From NCBI GenBank assembly GCA_964345975.1, contig CAYFSS010000009.1:1-64000 (forward strand): a DNA stretch of 64,000 nucleotides. The letters are read 5' to 3'. Source of the DNA: CAYFSS01 sp964345975 (GTDB lineage Bacteria > Bacillota > Clostridia > Saccharofermentanales > Fastidiosipilaceae). This document shows, in pieces, positions 42,760 through 51,510 of this stretch. The first letter of the stretch is position 1. Each line of letters opens with the position of its first letter. The notes beneath the pieces are model-generated. The model saw only the letters and a list, made by a program, of their open reading frames with translations. It was not told the origin of the DNA and did no database searches. Made by a program: the position numbers and the translations under genes.

Positions 42760-43257
42760 ATGAAAATTCAAGGGAAGACCCATAAGTTTGGCGACCACAT
42801 CGACACGGATATTATTATTCCGGCACGCTATTTAACCACTGCCGATCCTGAAGCCTTGGCGAAGTACTGTATGGAAGCGGTCGATCCCGAATTTCATACC
42901 AAAGTGGAACCCGGCGATATTCTTGTTGCAGGTGAGAATTTTGGTTGTGGCTCCTCACGTGAACATGCTCCGATCGCCATCCGAGGTACGGGGATAGGCT
43001 GCATTCTTGCCAAGTCGTTTGCAAGGATCTTCTATCGCAATTGCCTAAACATCGGCTTACCGATCTTGGAATGTCCTGAAGCCATCGATGAGATTGAAGC
43101 GGGAGATCTCTTGAGTGTTGATTTGGAGGACGGCGTGGTCGAGAATCTGACACAGGGGAAGATCTATCAAGCCCAAGCATTTTCACCTGAGATCCAAGCG
43201 ATGATCCAAGCCGGTGGTCTCCTTCCAATGATTAAGGCGGAGGGGGATCTTGCGTGA
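42760..43257 (+). CDS. leuD: 3-isopropylmalate dehydratase small subunit
   Basis: A 165-residue swivelling-domain subunit that completes the isopropylmalate isomerase. The conserved DTDIIIPARYL and GENFGCGSSREHAP motifs are present. The short length matches the short LeuC type encoded 2 nt upstream. It overlaps leuB by 4 nt. Confidence 0.95.
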   Translation: MKIQGKTHKFGDHIDTDIIIPARYLTTADPEALAKYCMEAVDPEFHTKVEPGDILVAGENFGCGSSREHAPIAIRGTGIGCILAKSFARIFYRNCLNIGLPILECPEAIDEIEAGDLLSVDLEDGVVENLTQGKIYQAQAFSPEIQAMIQAGGLLPMIKAEGDLA

Positions 43258-44333
43258 CTTACAACATTGCGGTTTTACCCGGAGACGGAATCGGACCTGA
43301 AGTCATCTCATCGTGCCTCGACGTGCTCGAAACGCTCGCTCTAGCATATGATTTAGACTTAACATTCACAAAAGCCCCCATCGGCGGCGCCGCCATTGAC
43401 CTTACAGGTCAGGCATTGCCCCCGGAAACCTTGGACCTTTGCCTTTCCAGTGATGCAGTTCTCTTAGGAGCTGTAGGCGGTCCTAAGTGGACCGATGTCA
43501 GACCGGAGGAAGGTCTCTTAGCCTTAAGACAAGGGATGAAACTCTTCTTAAATCTACGCTATGCGAAACTCTATCCGGCGCTCCAAGCAGCTTCCGTCCT
43601 ACGCGAAGATGTCATAGCAGGCGGCTTCGATATGCTGATCGTACGTGAATTGACCGGTGGCATTTACTTCGGGAAATCCGGCCGGGGAGAAGATGCTGAC
43701 GGCATTTATGCCTATGATGTTGAGAAATACCACAACTATGAAGTCGATCGTGTTGCACGGTGGGCTTTTGAGTTGGCAAAAGAAAGAAAAGGCAAACTAG
43801 CCTCCATCGACAAAGCCAATGTTCTTGAAAGCTCTCGTTTATGGCGTGAACGAGTAAATCAGATGGCTACCGAATACCCGAGCGTTGAACTAGAGCATCT
43901 CTATGTCGATAACGCAACCATGCAACTCATCCGTCGTCCGAAGTCCTTCGACATCCTCTTGTGCTCCAATCTTTTCGGTGACATTATTTCAGATGAAGCA
44001 GCTGAGATCACCGGATCCATTGGCCTTCTACCGTCTGCCTCATTAGGTGAAGAAGGAAGCCCCGGGCTCTTTGAGCCCGTCCACGGATCAGCCCCGGATA
44101 TTGCCCAACAAGATATTGCCAACCCGCTGGCCACAATCCTCTCTGCCGCTCACATGCTCCGTTTGGGATTAGGTGAGCCTGTAGCTGCTCAAGCCTTGGA
44201 GAGGGCCGTTGAACAGTTCCTTGCAGCCGGTTATCGCACCTGCGACTTGGCCCAAGACGATGAAGAATATCTTGCCTGCTCGGCAGTCAGCGATGTTCTC
44301 AAACAATACATTATGGAAGGATCAGGAAAATGA
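43254..44333 (+). CDS. leuB: 3-isopropylmalate dehydrogenase
   Basis: A 359-residue NAD-dependent dehydrogenase that oxidises and decarboxylates 3-isopropylmalate. It starts with VLPGDGIGPEV, carries RELTGGIYFGK near the middle and the metal/NAD-site stretch SNLFGDIISDEAAEITGSIG. GTG start overlapping leuD; its stop overlaps ilvD (ATGA). Confidence 0.96.
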   Translation: MTYNIAVLPGDGIGPEVISSCLDVLETLALAYDLDLTFTKAPIGGAAIDLTGQALPPETLDLCLSSDAVLLGAVGGPKWTDVRPEEGLLALRQGMKLFLNLRYAKLYPALQAASVLREDVIAGGFDMLIVRELTGGIYFGKSGRGEDADGIYAYDVEKYHNYEVDRVARWAFELAKERKGKLASIDKANVLESSRLWRERVNQMATEYPSVELEHLYVDNATMQLIRRPKSFDILLCSNLFGDIISDEAAEITGSIGLLPSASLGEEGSPGLFEPVHGSAPDIAQQDIANPLATILSAAHMLRLGLGEPVAAQALERAVEQFLAAGYRTCDLAQDDEEYLACSAVSDVLKQYIMEGSGK

Positions 44334-46006
44334 AGAGAGGAGCCAAAAGCCGTCAAATCACCGAGGGGGTTGCTCGGGCACCGCATCGATCACTACTCTA
44401 TGCCTTAGGACTTACGAAAGAGGAGATGGATAGACCCTTCATCGCCGTCGTCAATTCCTATAACGATATCGTTCCCGGCCACACCCATCTCAATGAGATC
44501 GCCGAAAACGTCAAAGCAGGCATTAGACTTGCGGGCGGTGTTCCCTTTGAAGTCCCTGCAATCGCGGTCTGTGACGGTATTGCCATGAATCATGCAGGGA
44601 TGCGATATTCCCTCGTTTCTCGTGACACGATTGCCGATGCGTGTGAGATCGTTCTTGCCGGCCATGCCTTCGATGGCGTGGTATTCATACCAAACTGTGA
44701 CAAAGTCGTCCCCGGTATGTTGATGGCAGCAGCGAGATGCGATCTCCCTTCCATCTTTGTCTCAGGTGGTCCAATGCTTCCCGGGCAGAATTCAGAAGGT
44801 CGTCCGGTCGGTCTGACACAAGTCTTTGAAGCAGTCGGCGCTGCTGCTGCAGGGAAGATGACGGCCGAAGACGTCGAGAACCTGGCTCAAACAGCCTGTC
44901 CTTCTTGCGGTAGCTGTTCAGGAATGTTTACCGCCAATACGATGAACTGTTTGACGGAAGCCTTGGGACTGGCACTCCCCGGTAACGGAACCATCCCGGC
45001 TGTCATGTCGGCGCGTAAACGTCTTGCCAAACAAGCCGGGATGCGGATCATGGCGCTCGTCGAAGATAAACTCACAGCCCTCGACATCCTCAACAAGAAA
45101 TCCATCCAACATGCCCTGGCTCTCGACATGGCTCTAGGGGGTTCAACCAACTCGGTTCTCCATCTCTTGGCGATTGCTCGTGAGGCCGGCTATGAACTTA
45201 CGATGAAAGAGATTGGGCACATTTCTGACACAGTACCTCAGCTCTGTGTCCTTAGCCCTGCCAGCGATACGTTTGTGACCCATCTCGAAGAAGATGGCGG
45301 CATTTCTGCAGTGCTAAACGAACTTGCCAAAGGCGGGCATGTCGACCCTGAAGCACTGACCGTCACAGGGAACATGAAGGATAGATTCAGTGAACGAAGG
45401 GGTCTAGGCGTCATCCACAGCATTGATGAGCCTATTTCTCCCGACGGTGGCTTAGCGGTTCTCTATGGCAACATCGCACCGGAAGGCTCTATTGTGAAGA
45501 AGGCCGCTGTGTCTCCCAAGATGTACCGGCATGAGGGACCGGCCAAGGTCTTCAATTCTGAAGAAGAGACTTGCGATGCCATCTACGATGGTGAAATCAA
45601 AGCCGGCGATGTCGTCGTCATTCGCTTCGAAGGTCCGGCCGGTGGTCCAGGCATGCGTGAAATGCTTTCTCCCACCTCAGCCCTCGCCGGCATGGGGCTC
45701 GATGAATCCGTCGCTCTCTTAACCGACGGACGTTTCTCAGGCGCCAGTCGAGGGGCATCGATCGGCCATATTGGACCCGAGGCCTATAGAGGTGGCCTCA
45801 TCGCTAAAGTTCAAGATGGAGACCTCATCAGGATTGACATCCCCGCCCGGAGTTTGGAACTCCTCGTCGACCATGCAGAACTGGAGCAAAGGACTCCTGA
45901 GCCAAGCCCGGCGCGTAAACTCTCGCCGGTTCTCAGAAAATATCGAGCGCTGGTCGATTCGGCAGCCTATGGAGCGACTTTGTCTGTGATAGACTTTGAA
46001 CAATAA
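44330..46006 (+). CDS. ilvD: dihydroxy-acid dehydratase
   Basis: A 558-residue Fe-S dehydratase of isoleucine, valine and leucine/pantothenate synthesis. Cluster cysteines are in NCDKVVPGM and CPSCGSCSGMFTANTM; the GRFSGASRGASIGHI segment is near the C-terminus. It is the last gene of the operon. leuA, ilvB/N, ilvC and ilvE are absent from the window, so the pathway must be completed elsewhere or be partial. Confidence 0.97.
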   Translation: MKRGAKSRQITEGVARAPHRSLLYALGLTKEEMDRPFIAVVNSYNDIVPGHTHLNEIAENVKAGIRLAGGVPFEVPAIAVCDGIAMNHAGMRYSLVSRDTIADACEIVLAGHAFDGVVFIPNCDKVVPGMLMAAARCDLPSIFVSGGPMLPGQNSEGRPVGLTQVFEAVGAAAAGKMTAEDVENLAQTACPSCGSCSGMFTANTMNCLTEALGLALPGNGTIPAVMSARKRLAKQAGMRIMALVEDKLTALDILNKKSIQHALALDMALGGSTNSVLHLLAIAREAGYELTMKEIGHISDTVPQLCVLSPASDTFVTHLEEDGGISAVLNELAKGGHVDPEALTVTGNMKDRFSERRGLGVIHSIDEPISPDGGLAVLYGNIAPEGSIVKKAAVSPKMYRHEGPAKVFNSEEETCDAIYDGEIKAGDVVVIRFEGPAGGPGMREMLSPTSALAGMGLDESVALLTDGRFSGASRGASIGHIGPEAYRGGLIAKVQDGDLIRIDIPARSLELLVDHAELEQRTPEPSPARKLSPVLRKYRALVDSAAYGATLSVIDFEQ

Positions 46007-46011
46007 TCTTC

Positions 46012-46056
46012 GTCGTTAGTAGCCTTCACAGGCAATGGCTATCAAACGACTTTTGT
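46012..46056 (+). terminator. probable terminator after ilvD
   Basis: GTCGTT (46012-46017) pairs with AACGAC (46045-46050), with TAGCC/GGCTA continuing inside after a small asymmetric bulge. TTTT follows. The bulge lowers confidence. Confidence 0.55.
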
Positions 46057-46084
46057 CTTATTGAAAGTAGCTTAAGGAGTATTT

Positions 46085-47407
46085 ATGTTGAAGTTCTCAG
46101 CTGAACAAGCGAGTGAATTTGTGAATGCAGAGGTTATCGAGACACTCGAGGATCAAGCTAGACTTGCCCATCAAAATCTGCAAGAAGGTAAGGGCGCCGG
46201 TTCGGACTTCCTAGGTTGGGTCAAACAACCAACCGATCTGGATCAAGCAGAACTGTCACGGATCAAGGAAGCTGCTAAACGCATTCGTCAAAGGGTCGAC
46301 GTCTTGGTCGTCATCGGAATTGGCGGCTCATACCTTGGTGCCAGGGCAGTGATCGATGCCTTATCAGATCCTATTCAAGGCAGTAAGCCCGAGATTCTCT
46401 ATGGCGGTCACCAATTGTCCTCCGGCTATATGGCTTCACTCCAGACCTATCTCAAAGACAAGTCGTTTGCTATCAATGTCATTTCAAAATCCGGGACCAC
46501 AACGGAACCGGCAATAGCTTTCCGCATTCTCAAAGCCCAACTTGAAGATCAAGTCGGGGCGGAGGAAGCCAAGAAATTGATCTATGTCACGACGGATAAA
46601 CAAAAAGGAGCTCTCAAAGACCTCGCGACTGAAGTGGGCTATGAGACATTCATCGTGCCGGATGATATCGGTGGTCGCTTTTCCGTGCTCTCGGCTGTAG
46701 GTCTACTCCCCATCGCAGTCGCCGGCATCGATATCGATGAACTCCTCAAGGGTGCGGCAGCTGTTCAACTAGCCTGTGCCGGTGACGACGTTCTAGCTAT
46801 CCCGGCCGTTCGCTACGCAGCTTATAGAACTGCCCTCATGCGGAGAGGCTTTGATATTGAAATCTTGGTCAACTACGATCCTGCCCTCACGACGCTAAGT
46901 GAATGGTGGAAGCAACTCTTTGGTGAGAGTGAAGGGAAGGACCTTCGGGGCTTGTTCCCGGCCTCTGTCAATAACACCACCGATCTTCATTCAATGGGCC
47001 AATACATCCAAGAAGGGCAGCGCATTCTTTTTGAGACTGTGCTCTTTGTCGATGAAGCATCTGCAAGTGTGCAGATTCCCGAAGACGATAAGGACCTCGA
47101 CGGGCTCAATTATCTGGCCGGCGAAGAACTCCACGAAGTCAATCGCAAAGCCATGCTTGGGACCACCCTTGCTCATGTCGACGGTGGAGTACCGAATCTC
47201 ACATTGACGATCTCTAAGCTCGATGCAAGAGCCTTGGGCGAACTCATCTATTTCTTCGAGTATGCTTGTGGCATCAGTGCCCATATGAATGCTGTGAATC
47301 CTTTCAACCAACCGGGCGTCGAAGCTTATAAAGTCAATATGTTTGCCCTCTTAGGGAAAGCAGGATTTGAAGCTGAGCGTGCTGAACTGGAAAAACGTTT
47401 AGGTTAG
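46085..47407 (+). CDS. pgi: glucose-6-phosphate isomerase
   Basis: A 440-residue Pgi interconverting glucose-6-phosphate and fructose-6-phosphate. GIGGSYLGARAVIDAL, SKSGTTTEPAIAFRIL and GGRFSVLSAVGLLP are family signatures, and NPFNQPGVEAYK lies near the end. The short length is usual for Bacillota. AAGGAG precedes the ATG. rsmA follows after 3 nt. Confidence 0.97.
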   Translation: MLKFSAEQASEFVNAEVIETLEDQARLAHQNLQEGKGAGSDFLGWVKQPTDLDQAELSRIKEAAKRIRQRVDVLVVIGIGGSYLGARAVIDALSDPIQGSKPEILYGGHQLSSGYMASLQTYLKDKSFAINVISKSGTTTEPAIAFRILKAQLEDQVGAEEAKKLIYVTTDKQKGALKDLATEVGYETFIVPDDIGGRFSVLSAVGLLPIAVAGIDIDELLKGAAAVQLACAGDDVLAIPAVRYAAYRTALMRRGFDIEILVNYDPALTTLSEWWKQLFGESEGKDLRGLFPASVNNTTDLHSMGQYIQEGQRILFETVLFVDEASASVQIPEDDKDLDGLNYLAGEELHEVNRKAMLGTTLAHVDGGVPNLTLTISKLDARALGELIYFFEYACGISAHMNAVNPFNQPGVEAYKVNMFALLGKAGFEAERAELEKRLG

Positions 47408-47410
47408 ACA

Positions 47411-48244
47411 TTGCGTGACTTCGGGGCAAAGTATCATTTAGGTCAAAACTTTCTCACCAACCCGGCGCTACTCGATCATTTAGTCGAACTGAGCTCAGTG
47501 GAACCGGGAGAGACAGTTCTTGAGGTGGGCTGTGGAAGAGGGGATCTTACTGCAGCCCTTCTACGTCGTGGGGCTAAGGTTCACGGCATAGAAATCGATG
47601 ACGATCTTATCCCTTTCCTGAAAACTCGTTTCCCGGATGAAATAGCCGCGAATCAATTGGTTTTGCACCACATCGATGCCAGAGAAGTGGACTGGCGTAC
47701 ATTTGATGCCACACGTTTGTTATCCAATGTGCCCTATTATTTGACACGCTATCTTCTGCGGCAGGCTTTTGCGCAACTAGCAACATGTAGATCTATGGGT
47801 TTCACACTACAACGAGAGGCTGCGGAGAGATTACTAGCTGCTGCCCCGGATGAACCTCAGTTTCTCCCCAAGCTCTATGGCCCCCTAGCGATCCTACGTT
47901 TCTTCTATGGAAAAGCCTCCATCACTCATCGGTTTAAGCGGGGGGACTTCAAGCCGGCTCCCAGAGTAGATTCCGTCTTCGTTGTTATTGAACGCAATGA
48001 GCAAGATGCGTTTTATACAGAGCATGCAAAGGCTTGTGCAGAAATCATCGAAGCTTCATTTGAGCAACGGCGAAAGACCTTGGCCAATAATTGGCGCAGT
48101 AGATGGTCCTGGAATGCGGGGGAACTGACGGGCTTTTTGGTGGAAAAGAATTTGGTAGGGAAGCGGGCTGAAGAGATTAGACCTCAAGAATGGTTAGCTA
48201 TTTGCAAAGCCATTTATGAAAGATTTCGAACGGAATTTATGTAA
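47411..48244 (+). CDS. rsmA: 16S rRNA (adenine1518/1519-N6)-dimethyltransferase
   Basis: A 277-residue KsgA/RsmA enzyme that dimethylates two adjacent adenines of the 3'-terminal 16S rRNA helix. HLGQNFLTNPALLDHL opens the protein, VLEVGCGRGDLTAALL binds S-adenosylmethionine, and the catalytic motif is NVPYYLTR (usually NLPY). The start is TTG 47411 at the conserved N-terminus; no better in-frame start is visible. The gene appears coupled to pgi. Confidence 0.9.
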   Translation: MRDFGAKYHLGQNFLTNPALLDHLVELSSVEPGETVLEVGCGRGDLTAALLRRGAKVHGIEIDDDLIPFLKTRFPDEIAANQLVLHHIDAREVDWRTFDATRLLSNVPYYLTRYLLRQAFAQLATCRSMGFTLQREAAERLLAAAPDEPQFLPKLYGPLAILRFFYGKASITHRFKRGDFKPAPRVDSVFVVIERNEQDAFYTEHAKACAEIIEASFEQRRKTLANNWRSRWSWNAGELTGFLVEKNLVGKRAEEIRPQEWLAICKAIYERFRTEFM

Positions 48245-48329
48245 AACCATTCGTTGAAGTGCCGTATGGACACCATCGAAATGAGGATGAGTATTAAGCT
48301 AATTGTTGGTGCTCAAAGTCCTAGATTGG

Positions 48330-48383
48330 TTGACGTAAAACTGTCGTAATCATACAGTTATAAATATATCATTGTGATATACT
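48330..48383 (+). promoter_or_regulatory. candidate pckA promoter region
   Basis: Two candidates lie in the 200-nt gap before pckA. TTGACG (48330-48335) is 17 bp from TACAGT (48353-48358). Further on, TG at 48375-48376 before TATACT (48378-48383) makes an extended -10, with no clear -35. Which is used cannot be told. Confidence 0.45.
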
Positions 48384-48444
48384 CTCTAAAGTTCATAGAA
48401 ATATGGTTATAAGTACATACCACTTAGAAGGAAAGGGTTGCTTA

Positions 48445-50205
48445 ATGGAAGTTAAGAATAAGTTTGTTCTCGATTGGGTCGATGAGATGGTTAAACTCAC
48501 TCAGCCGGACGAAGTTGTCTGGATTGACGGTTCCGAAGAAGAAAAGGAACGTCTTGAGAATGAGGCTCTCGAAACCGGTGAATTGCTTCGCTTGGATGAA
48601 GAGAATTGGCCAAATTGTTTCTATCATCGCACTAAGAAGAATGACGTCGCACGTGTTGAAGGTCGTACCTACATCTGCACACGTACAGAAGAAGAAGCAG
48701 GCCCCACAAATAACTGGGCTGATCCTGCTGAGATGTATGAGAAGCTTGGTAAACTCTACGACGGCGTGATGAAGGGACGTACGATGTACGTTATTCCTTA
48801 CATCATGGGTCCTGTCGGTTCACCTCACTCCAAGGTAGGTTTCGAGCTCACGGACAGCATCTACGTTGTTCTCAACATGCGTATTATGACCCGTATGGGT
48901 GAAGTTGCTGTAAAGCAGCTTGGTGATAACGAAGAATTCGTCAAAGGTCTGCACTCAAAGGCTGATGTCGATCCTGATAACCGTTACATCGTACACTTCC
49001 CGCAGGACAACACCATCTGGTCCATCAACTCAGCATACGGTGGTAACGTTCTTCTTGGTAAGAAGTGCTTTGCTCTTCGCATTGCTTCTTACATGGGTCG
49101 TGAGCAGAACTGGATGGCTGAGCACATGCTCATCCTCGGTATCGAAGATCCTTCAGGCAAAACTCAGTACATCACCGGTGCTTTCCCAAGTGCTTGTGGT
49201 AAGACCAACCTCGCCATGCTCATTCCTCCTGCTTATGCAGAAGGCTGGAAAGTCTACACCGTTGGTGATGACATTGCTTGGATGCGTCCTATGGAAGATG
49301 GTCAACTCTACGCCATCAACCCTGAAGCTGGCTTCTTCGGCGTTGCACCCGGCACCAATATGGAGTCCAATGCTAACGCTATGTTGACGGTTCAGCAGGA
49401 CACGATCTTCACGAACGTTGCTGTTACTGAAGACATGCAGCCTTGGTGGGAAAACATGGGTGTTGCTGCTCCTGAGAAAGCAACCGACTGGCTCGGCCAG
49501 CCTTGGACACCTGAATCCCCTGAACCGGCAGCTCACCCGAACAGCCGTTTCACGACTAAAGCAGCGAACTGCCCGTCCATCTCTCCTCGTTGGGAAGATC
49601 CTCAGGGTGTTCCGATCACTGCGATGCTCTTTGGTGGCCGCCGTGCGTCAACCGTGCCTCTCGTGTACGAATCATTTGACTGGAACCATGGTGTTTTCGT
49701 AGGTTCTGTCATGGCATCTGAGAGAACTGCTGCAGCAGAAGGTACCGTCGGACAAGTCCGCCGTGACCCGATGGCCATGTTGCCCTTCGCCGGCTACAAC
49801 ATGGGCGATTTCTTCCAACACTGGATCGATATGGGCCAGCGCATCGAGAAGCAGCCTAAGATCTACAACGTGAACTGGTTCCGTCGTAGTCCTGAAGGTA
49901 AGTTCCTCTGGCCGGGCTTCGGAGATAACTTCCGTGTTCTCCAGTGGATCCTCAAGCGTGCAAACGGCGAAGTCGATGCTCGTGAGACTCCCATCGGTTA
50001 CCTGCCCTATGCCAAGGACATTAACCTCGAAGGTCTCGACATGACCGAAGAAGATCTCGAAGCGATTCTCGACGTGAACAAGGAAGCTTGGCTCACAGAA
50101 GTTGAACAGATCAAAGAACACTATAAGGTCTTCGATCGTTTGCCTTCAGCCCTCGCTGACGAGCTCACCAAGTTAGAAGAGCGTCTCAAGGCATACGAAG
50201 GTTAA
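48445..50205 (+). CDS. pckA: phosphoenolpyruvate carboxykinase (GTP)
   Basis: A 586-residue PEPCK of the GTP-dependent family, interconverting oxaloacetate and phosphoenolpyruvate. The P-loop FPSACGKTNLAM with its reactive cysteine, the VGDDIAWM metal site and the FGGRRASTVPLV block are specific to the GTP type; the ATP type differs. ATG 48445 follows AAGGAAAGGG and the in-frame ATG 48403 upstream lacks such a site. Codons look restricted (for example repeated GGT, CGT and AAC), suggesting high expression. Many anaerobes run the enzyme in the carboxylating direction. Confidence 0.96.
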   Translation: MEVKNKFVLDWVDEMVKLTQPDEVVWIDGSEEEKERLENEALETGELLRLDEENWPNCFYHRTKKNDVARVEGRTYICTRTEEEAGPTNNWADPAEMYEKLGKLYDGVMKGRTMYVIPYIMGPVGSPHSKVGFELTDSIYVVLNMRIMTRMGEVAVKQLGDNEEFVKGLHSKADVDPDNRYIVHFPQDNTIWSINSAYGGNVLLGKKCFALRIASYMGREQNWMAEHMLILGIEDPSGKTQYITGAFPSACGKTNLAMLIPPAYAEGWKVYTVGDDIAWMRPMEDGQLYAINPEAGFFGVAPGTNMESNANAMLTVQQDTIFTNVAVTEDMQPWWENMGVAAPEKATDWLGQPWTPESPEPAAHPNSRFTTKAANCPSISPRWEDPQGVPITAMLFGGRRASTVPLVYESFDWNHGVFVGSVMASERTAAAEGTVGQVRRDPMAMLPFAGYNMGDFFQHWIDMGQRIEKQPKIYNVNWFRRSPEGKFLWPGFGDNFRVLQWILKRANGEVDARETPIGYLPYAKDINLEGLDMTEEDLEAILDVNKEAWLTEVEQIKEHYKVFDRLPSALADELTKLEERLKAYEG

Positions 50206-50235
50206 GCCCTTCCTTCTTTAGAAGAAGAATCTTTT

Positions 50236-50270
50236 CAAAGGATCTCCTCCGGGGGATCCTTTGTTATTTG
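50236..50270 (+). terminator. intrinsic terminator after pckA
   Basis: A 12-bp stem pairs 50236-50247 with 50252-50263 (CAAAGGATC... with ...GATCCTTTG), including one G-T pair, with a 4-nt loop and TTATTT downstream. Confidence 0.8.
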
Positions 50271-50391
50271 TTCATCTCCTTTGGTCAATACTTCATGATG
50301 TTTTCAAGTCTATGCATTATGCATTATGTGGTTTGAAGGATGAGTGGCAGATCTCAAGGCATACGTTTGACAGGTTAGGCATTCCGGTGTT

Positions 50392-50419
50392 TTGGGATCA
50401 GCAAGAACTTTGCTACAAT
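50392..50419 (+). promoter_or_regulatory. candidate promoter of the zapA-dut-tsaD-smpB operon
   Basis: TTGGGA (50392-50397) and TACAAT (50414-50419) are 16 bp apart, and TGC precedes the -10, giving an extended -10. The start codon of the first gene is 21 nt further on. Confidence 0.5.
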
Positions 50420-50440
50420 CGCGTGCTAGGGGGGCGACTT

Positions 50441-50869
50441 ATGGAACAAGATTCAAGAAGATTTGAACGCGAACGATTACGTGTCGTTATCGGGGGCAAA
50501 GCCTATGTACTCACGTCCATTCGTGACCGTGCTTACACACTTGCTGTGGCCTCTGAAGCAGATCATCTCTTAGAGCATTTGAAGCTCCGCTACCCTCGAA
50601 TTTCAGATTCCGCTCGTCGCACGTTAGCCGTGGTCAATGTCTTGGATCAAAAGAACGACGCCATAGAGGAATTGAGACTAGCACAGGCCAGGTCTACAGA
50701 ACTCGAAGAGAAACTTGCCCGAGCCTTAGTGCGTTTGAATGATCTACAAGCATCTCAACATGTGCCCAAGAAAACCAAGGCGAAAGATGGGGCTCAGACT
50801 GAGGATGTAAATCCACTTAAGGTCCATCAGCAGAATCTCTATGACTACCTAAGGAAGGAAGAAGCATGA
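50441..50869 (+). CDS. zapA: ZapA-like cell division protein
   Basis: A 142-residue protein resembling ZapA, which binds and bundles FtsZ at the division site. The N-terminal globular part RLRVVIGGKAYVLTSIRD and the stretch RYPRISDSARRTLAVVNVLDQ match the ZapA fold, followed by a long coiled coil (about residues 75-112) and a charged tail. ATG 50441 follows AGGGGGG; a longer frame from 50261 runs through the pckA terminator and promoter, so is rejected. It overlaps dut by 4 nt. Confidence 0.7.
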   Translation: MEQDSRRFERERLRVVIGGKAYVLTSIRDRAYTLAVASEADHLLEHLKLRYPRISDSARRTLAVVNVLDQKNDAIEELRLAQARSTELEEKLARALVRLNDLQASQHVPKKTKAKDGAQTEDVNPLKVHQQNLYDYLRKEEA

Positions 50870-51510
50870 CCAAGACCGTTTACTGGCAAGCCTGTCGAGA
50901 TGGAGCTCTCATCCCACGTCAAGCTAAGCTAGGTGACGTAGGGTTTGATCTTGCTGCCGCTGTAGATGCTTGGATATGGCCAGGGCAGACGTTGGCCATT
51001 CCGACAGGACTAAAGGTCGTACTTCCGGCAGAAATAGAACTACAGATTAGACCAAGAAGTGGTCTAAGTCTAAGGACGCACCTCCGTATACCAAATAGTC
51101 CCGGTACGATAGACCCCGGATATCGAGATGAGATTCGCGTGCTTATCCATCATTCCGCTTATGGTTGGGAGAATGACCTAGACAAGGACGCTGAGCTACA
51201 AGAGCTTATTGCTGAATCCTTCTCAGGTAATGCAGATACGGCGTTCGATCCCGAGTACATTGCACGTTGTGCAGCTGCTGTGAAGCGATTAGGTTTGAAG
51301 CCTCATCGTTATGATTTACTTGAAAGAGGATGGGCGCACTACCACATCAAACAAGGGGACCGAATTGCTCAAGCTGTGCCCCAACTCATAACGTTGGTGG
51401 AGTGGCAGGAACTCGATCGAACGTCTATCGATGAAGCTGAAGCTAACAGTGTCCCGGACCGTGAGGGTGGCTTTGCCTCGTCAGGATATGGATCCGGAGA
51501 ATCACGATGA
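50866..51510 (+). CDS. dut: dUTPase with an internal insertion
   Basis: A 214-residue trimeric-type dUTP diphosphatase, which keeps uracil out of DNA. The five motifs appear in order: GDVGFDLAA (residues 23-31), RPRSGLS (62-68), PGTIDPGYRDEI (79-90, catalytic Asp83), GDRIAQ (164-169) and DREGGFASSGYGS. Between motifs III and IV there are about 73 residues instead of about 20, so roughly 50 extra residues (97-155) are inserted. The family is usually 140-155 long. It overlaps zapA and tsaD by 4 nt each. Confidence 0.88.
   Translation: MTKTVYWQACRDGALIPRQAKLGDVGFDLAAAVDAWIWPGQTLAIPTGLKVVLPAEIELQIRPRSGLSLRTHLRIPNSPGTIDPGYRDEIRVLIHHSAYGWENDLDKDAELQELIAESFSGNADTAFDPEYIARCAAAVKRLGLKPHRYDLLERGWAHYHIKQGDRIAQAVPQLITLVEWQELDRTSIDEAEANSVPDREGGFASSGYGSGESR

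Noticed and set aside
50261..50440. Long N-terminal extension of the ZapA-like gene
   Set aside because: It would begin inside the pckA terminator and run through a likely promoter; a good ribosome binding site and the conserved fold start at 50441.
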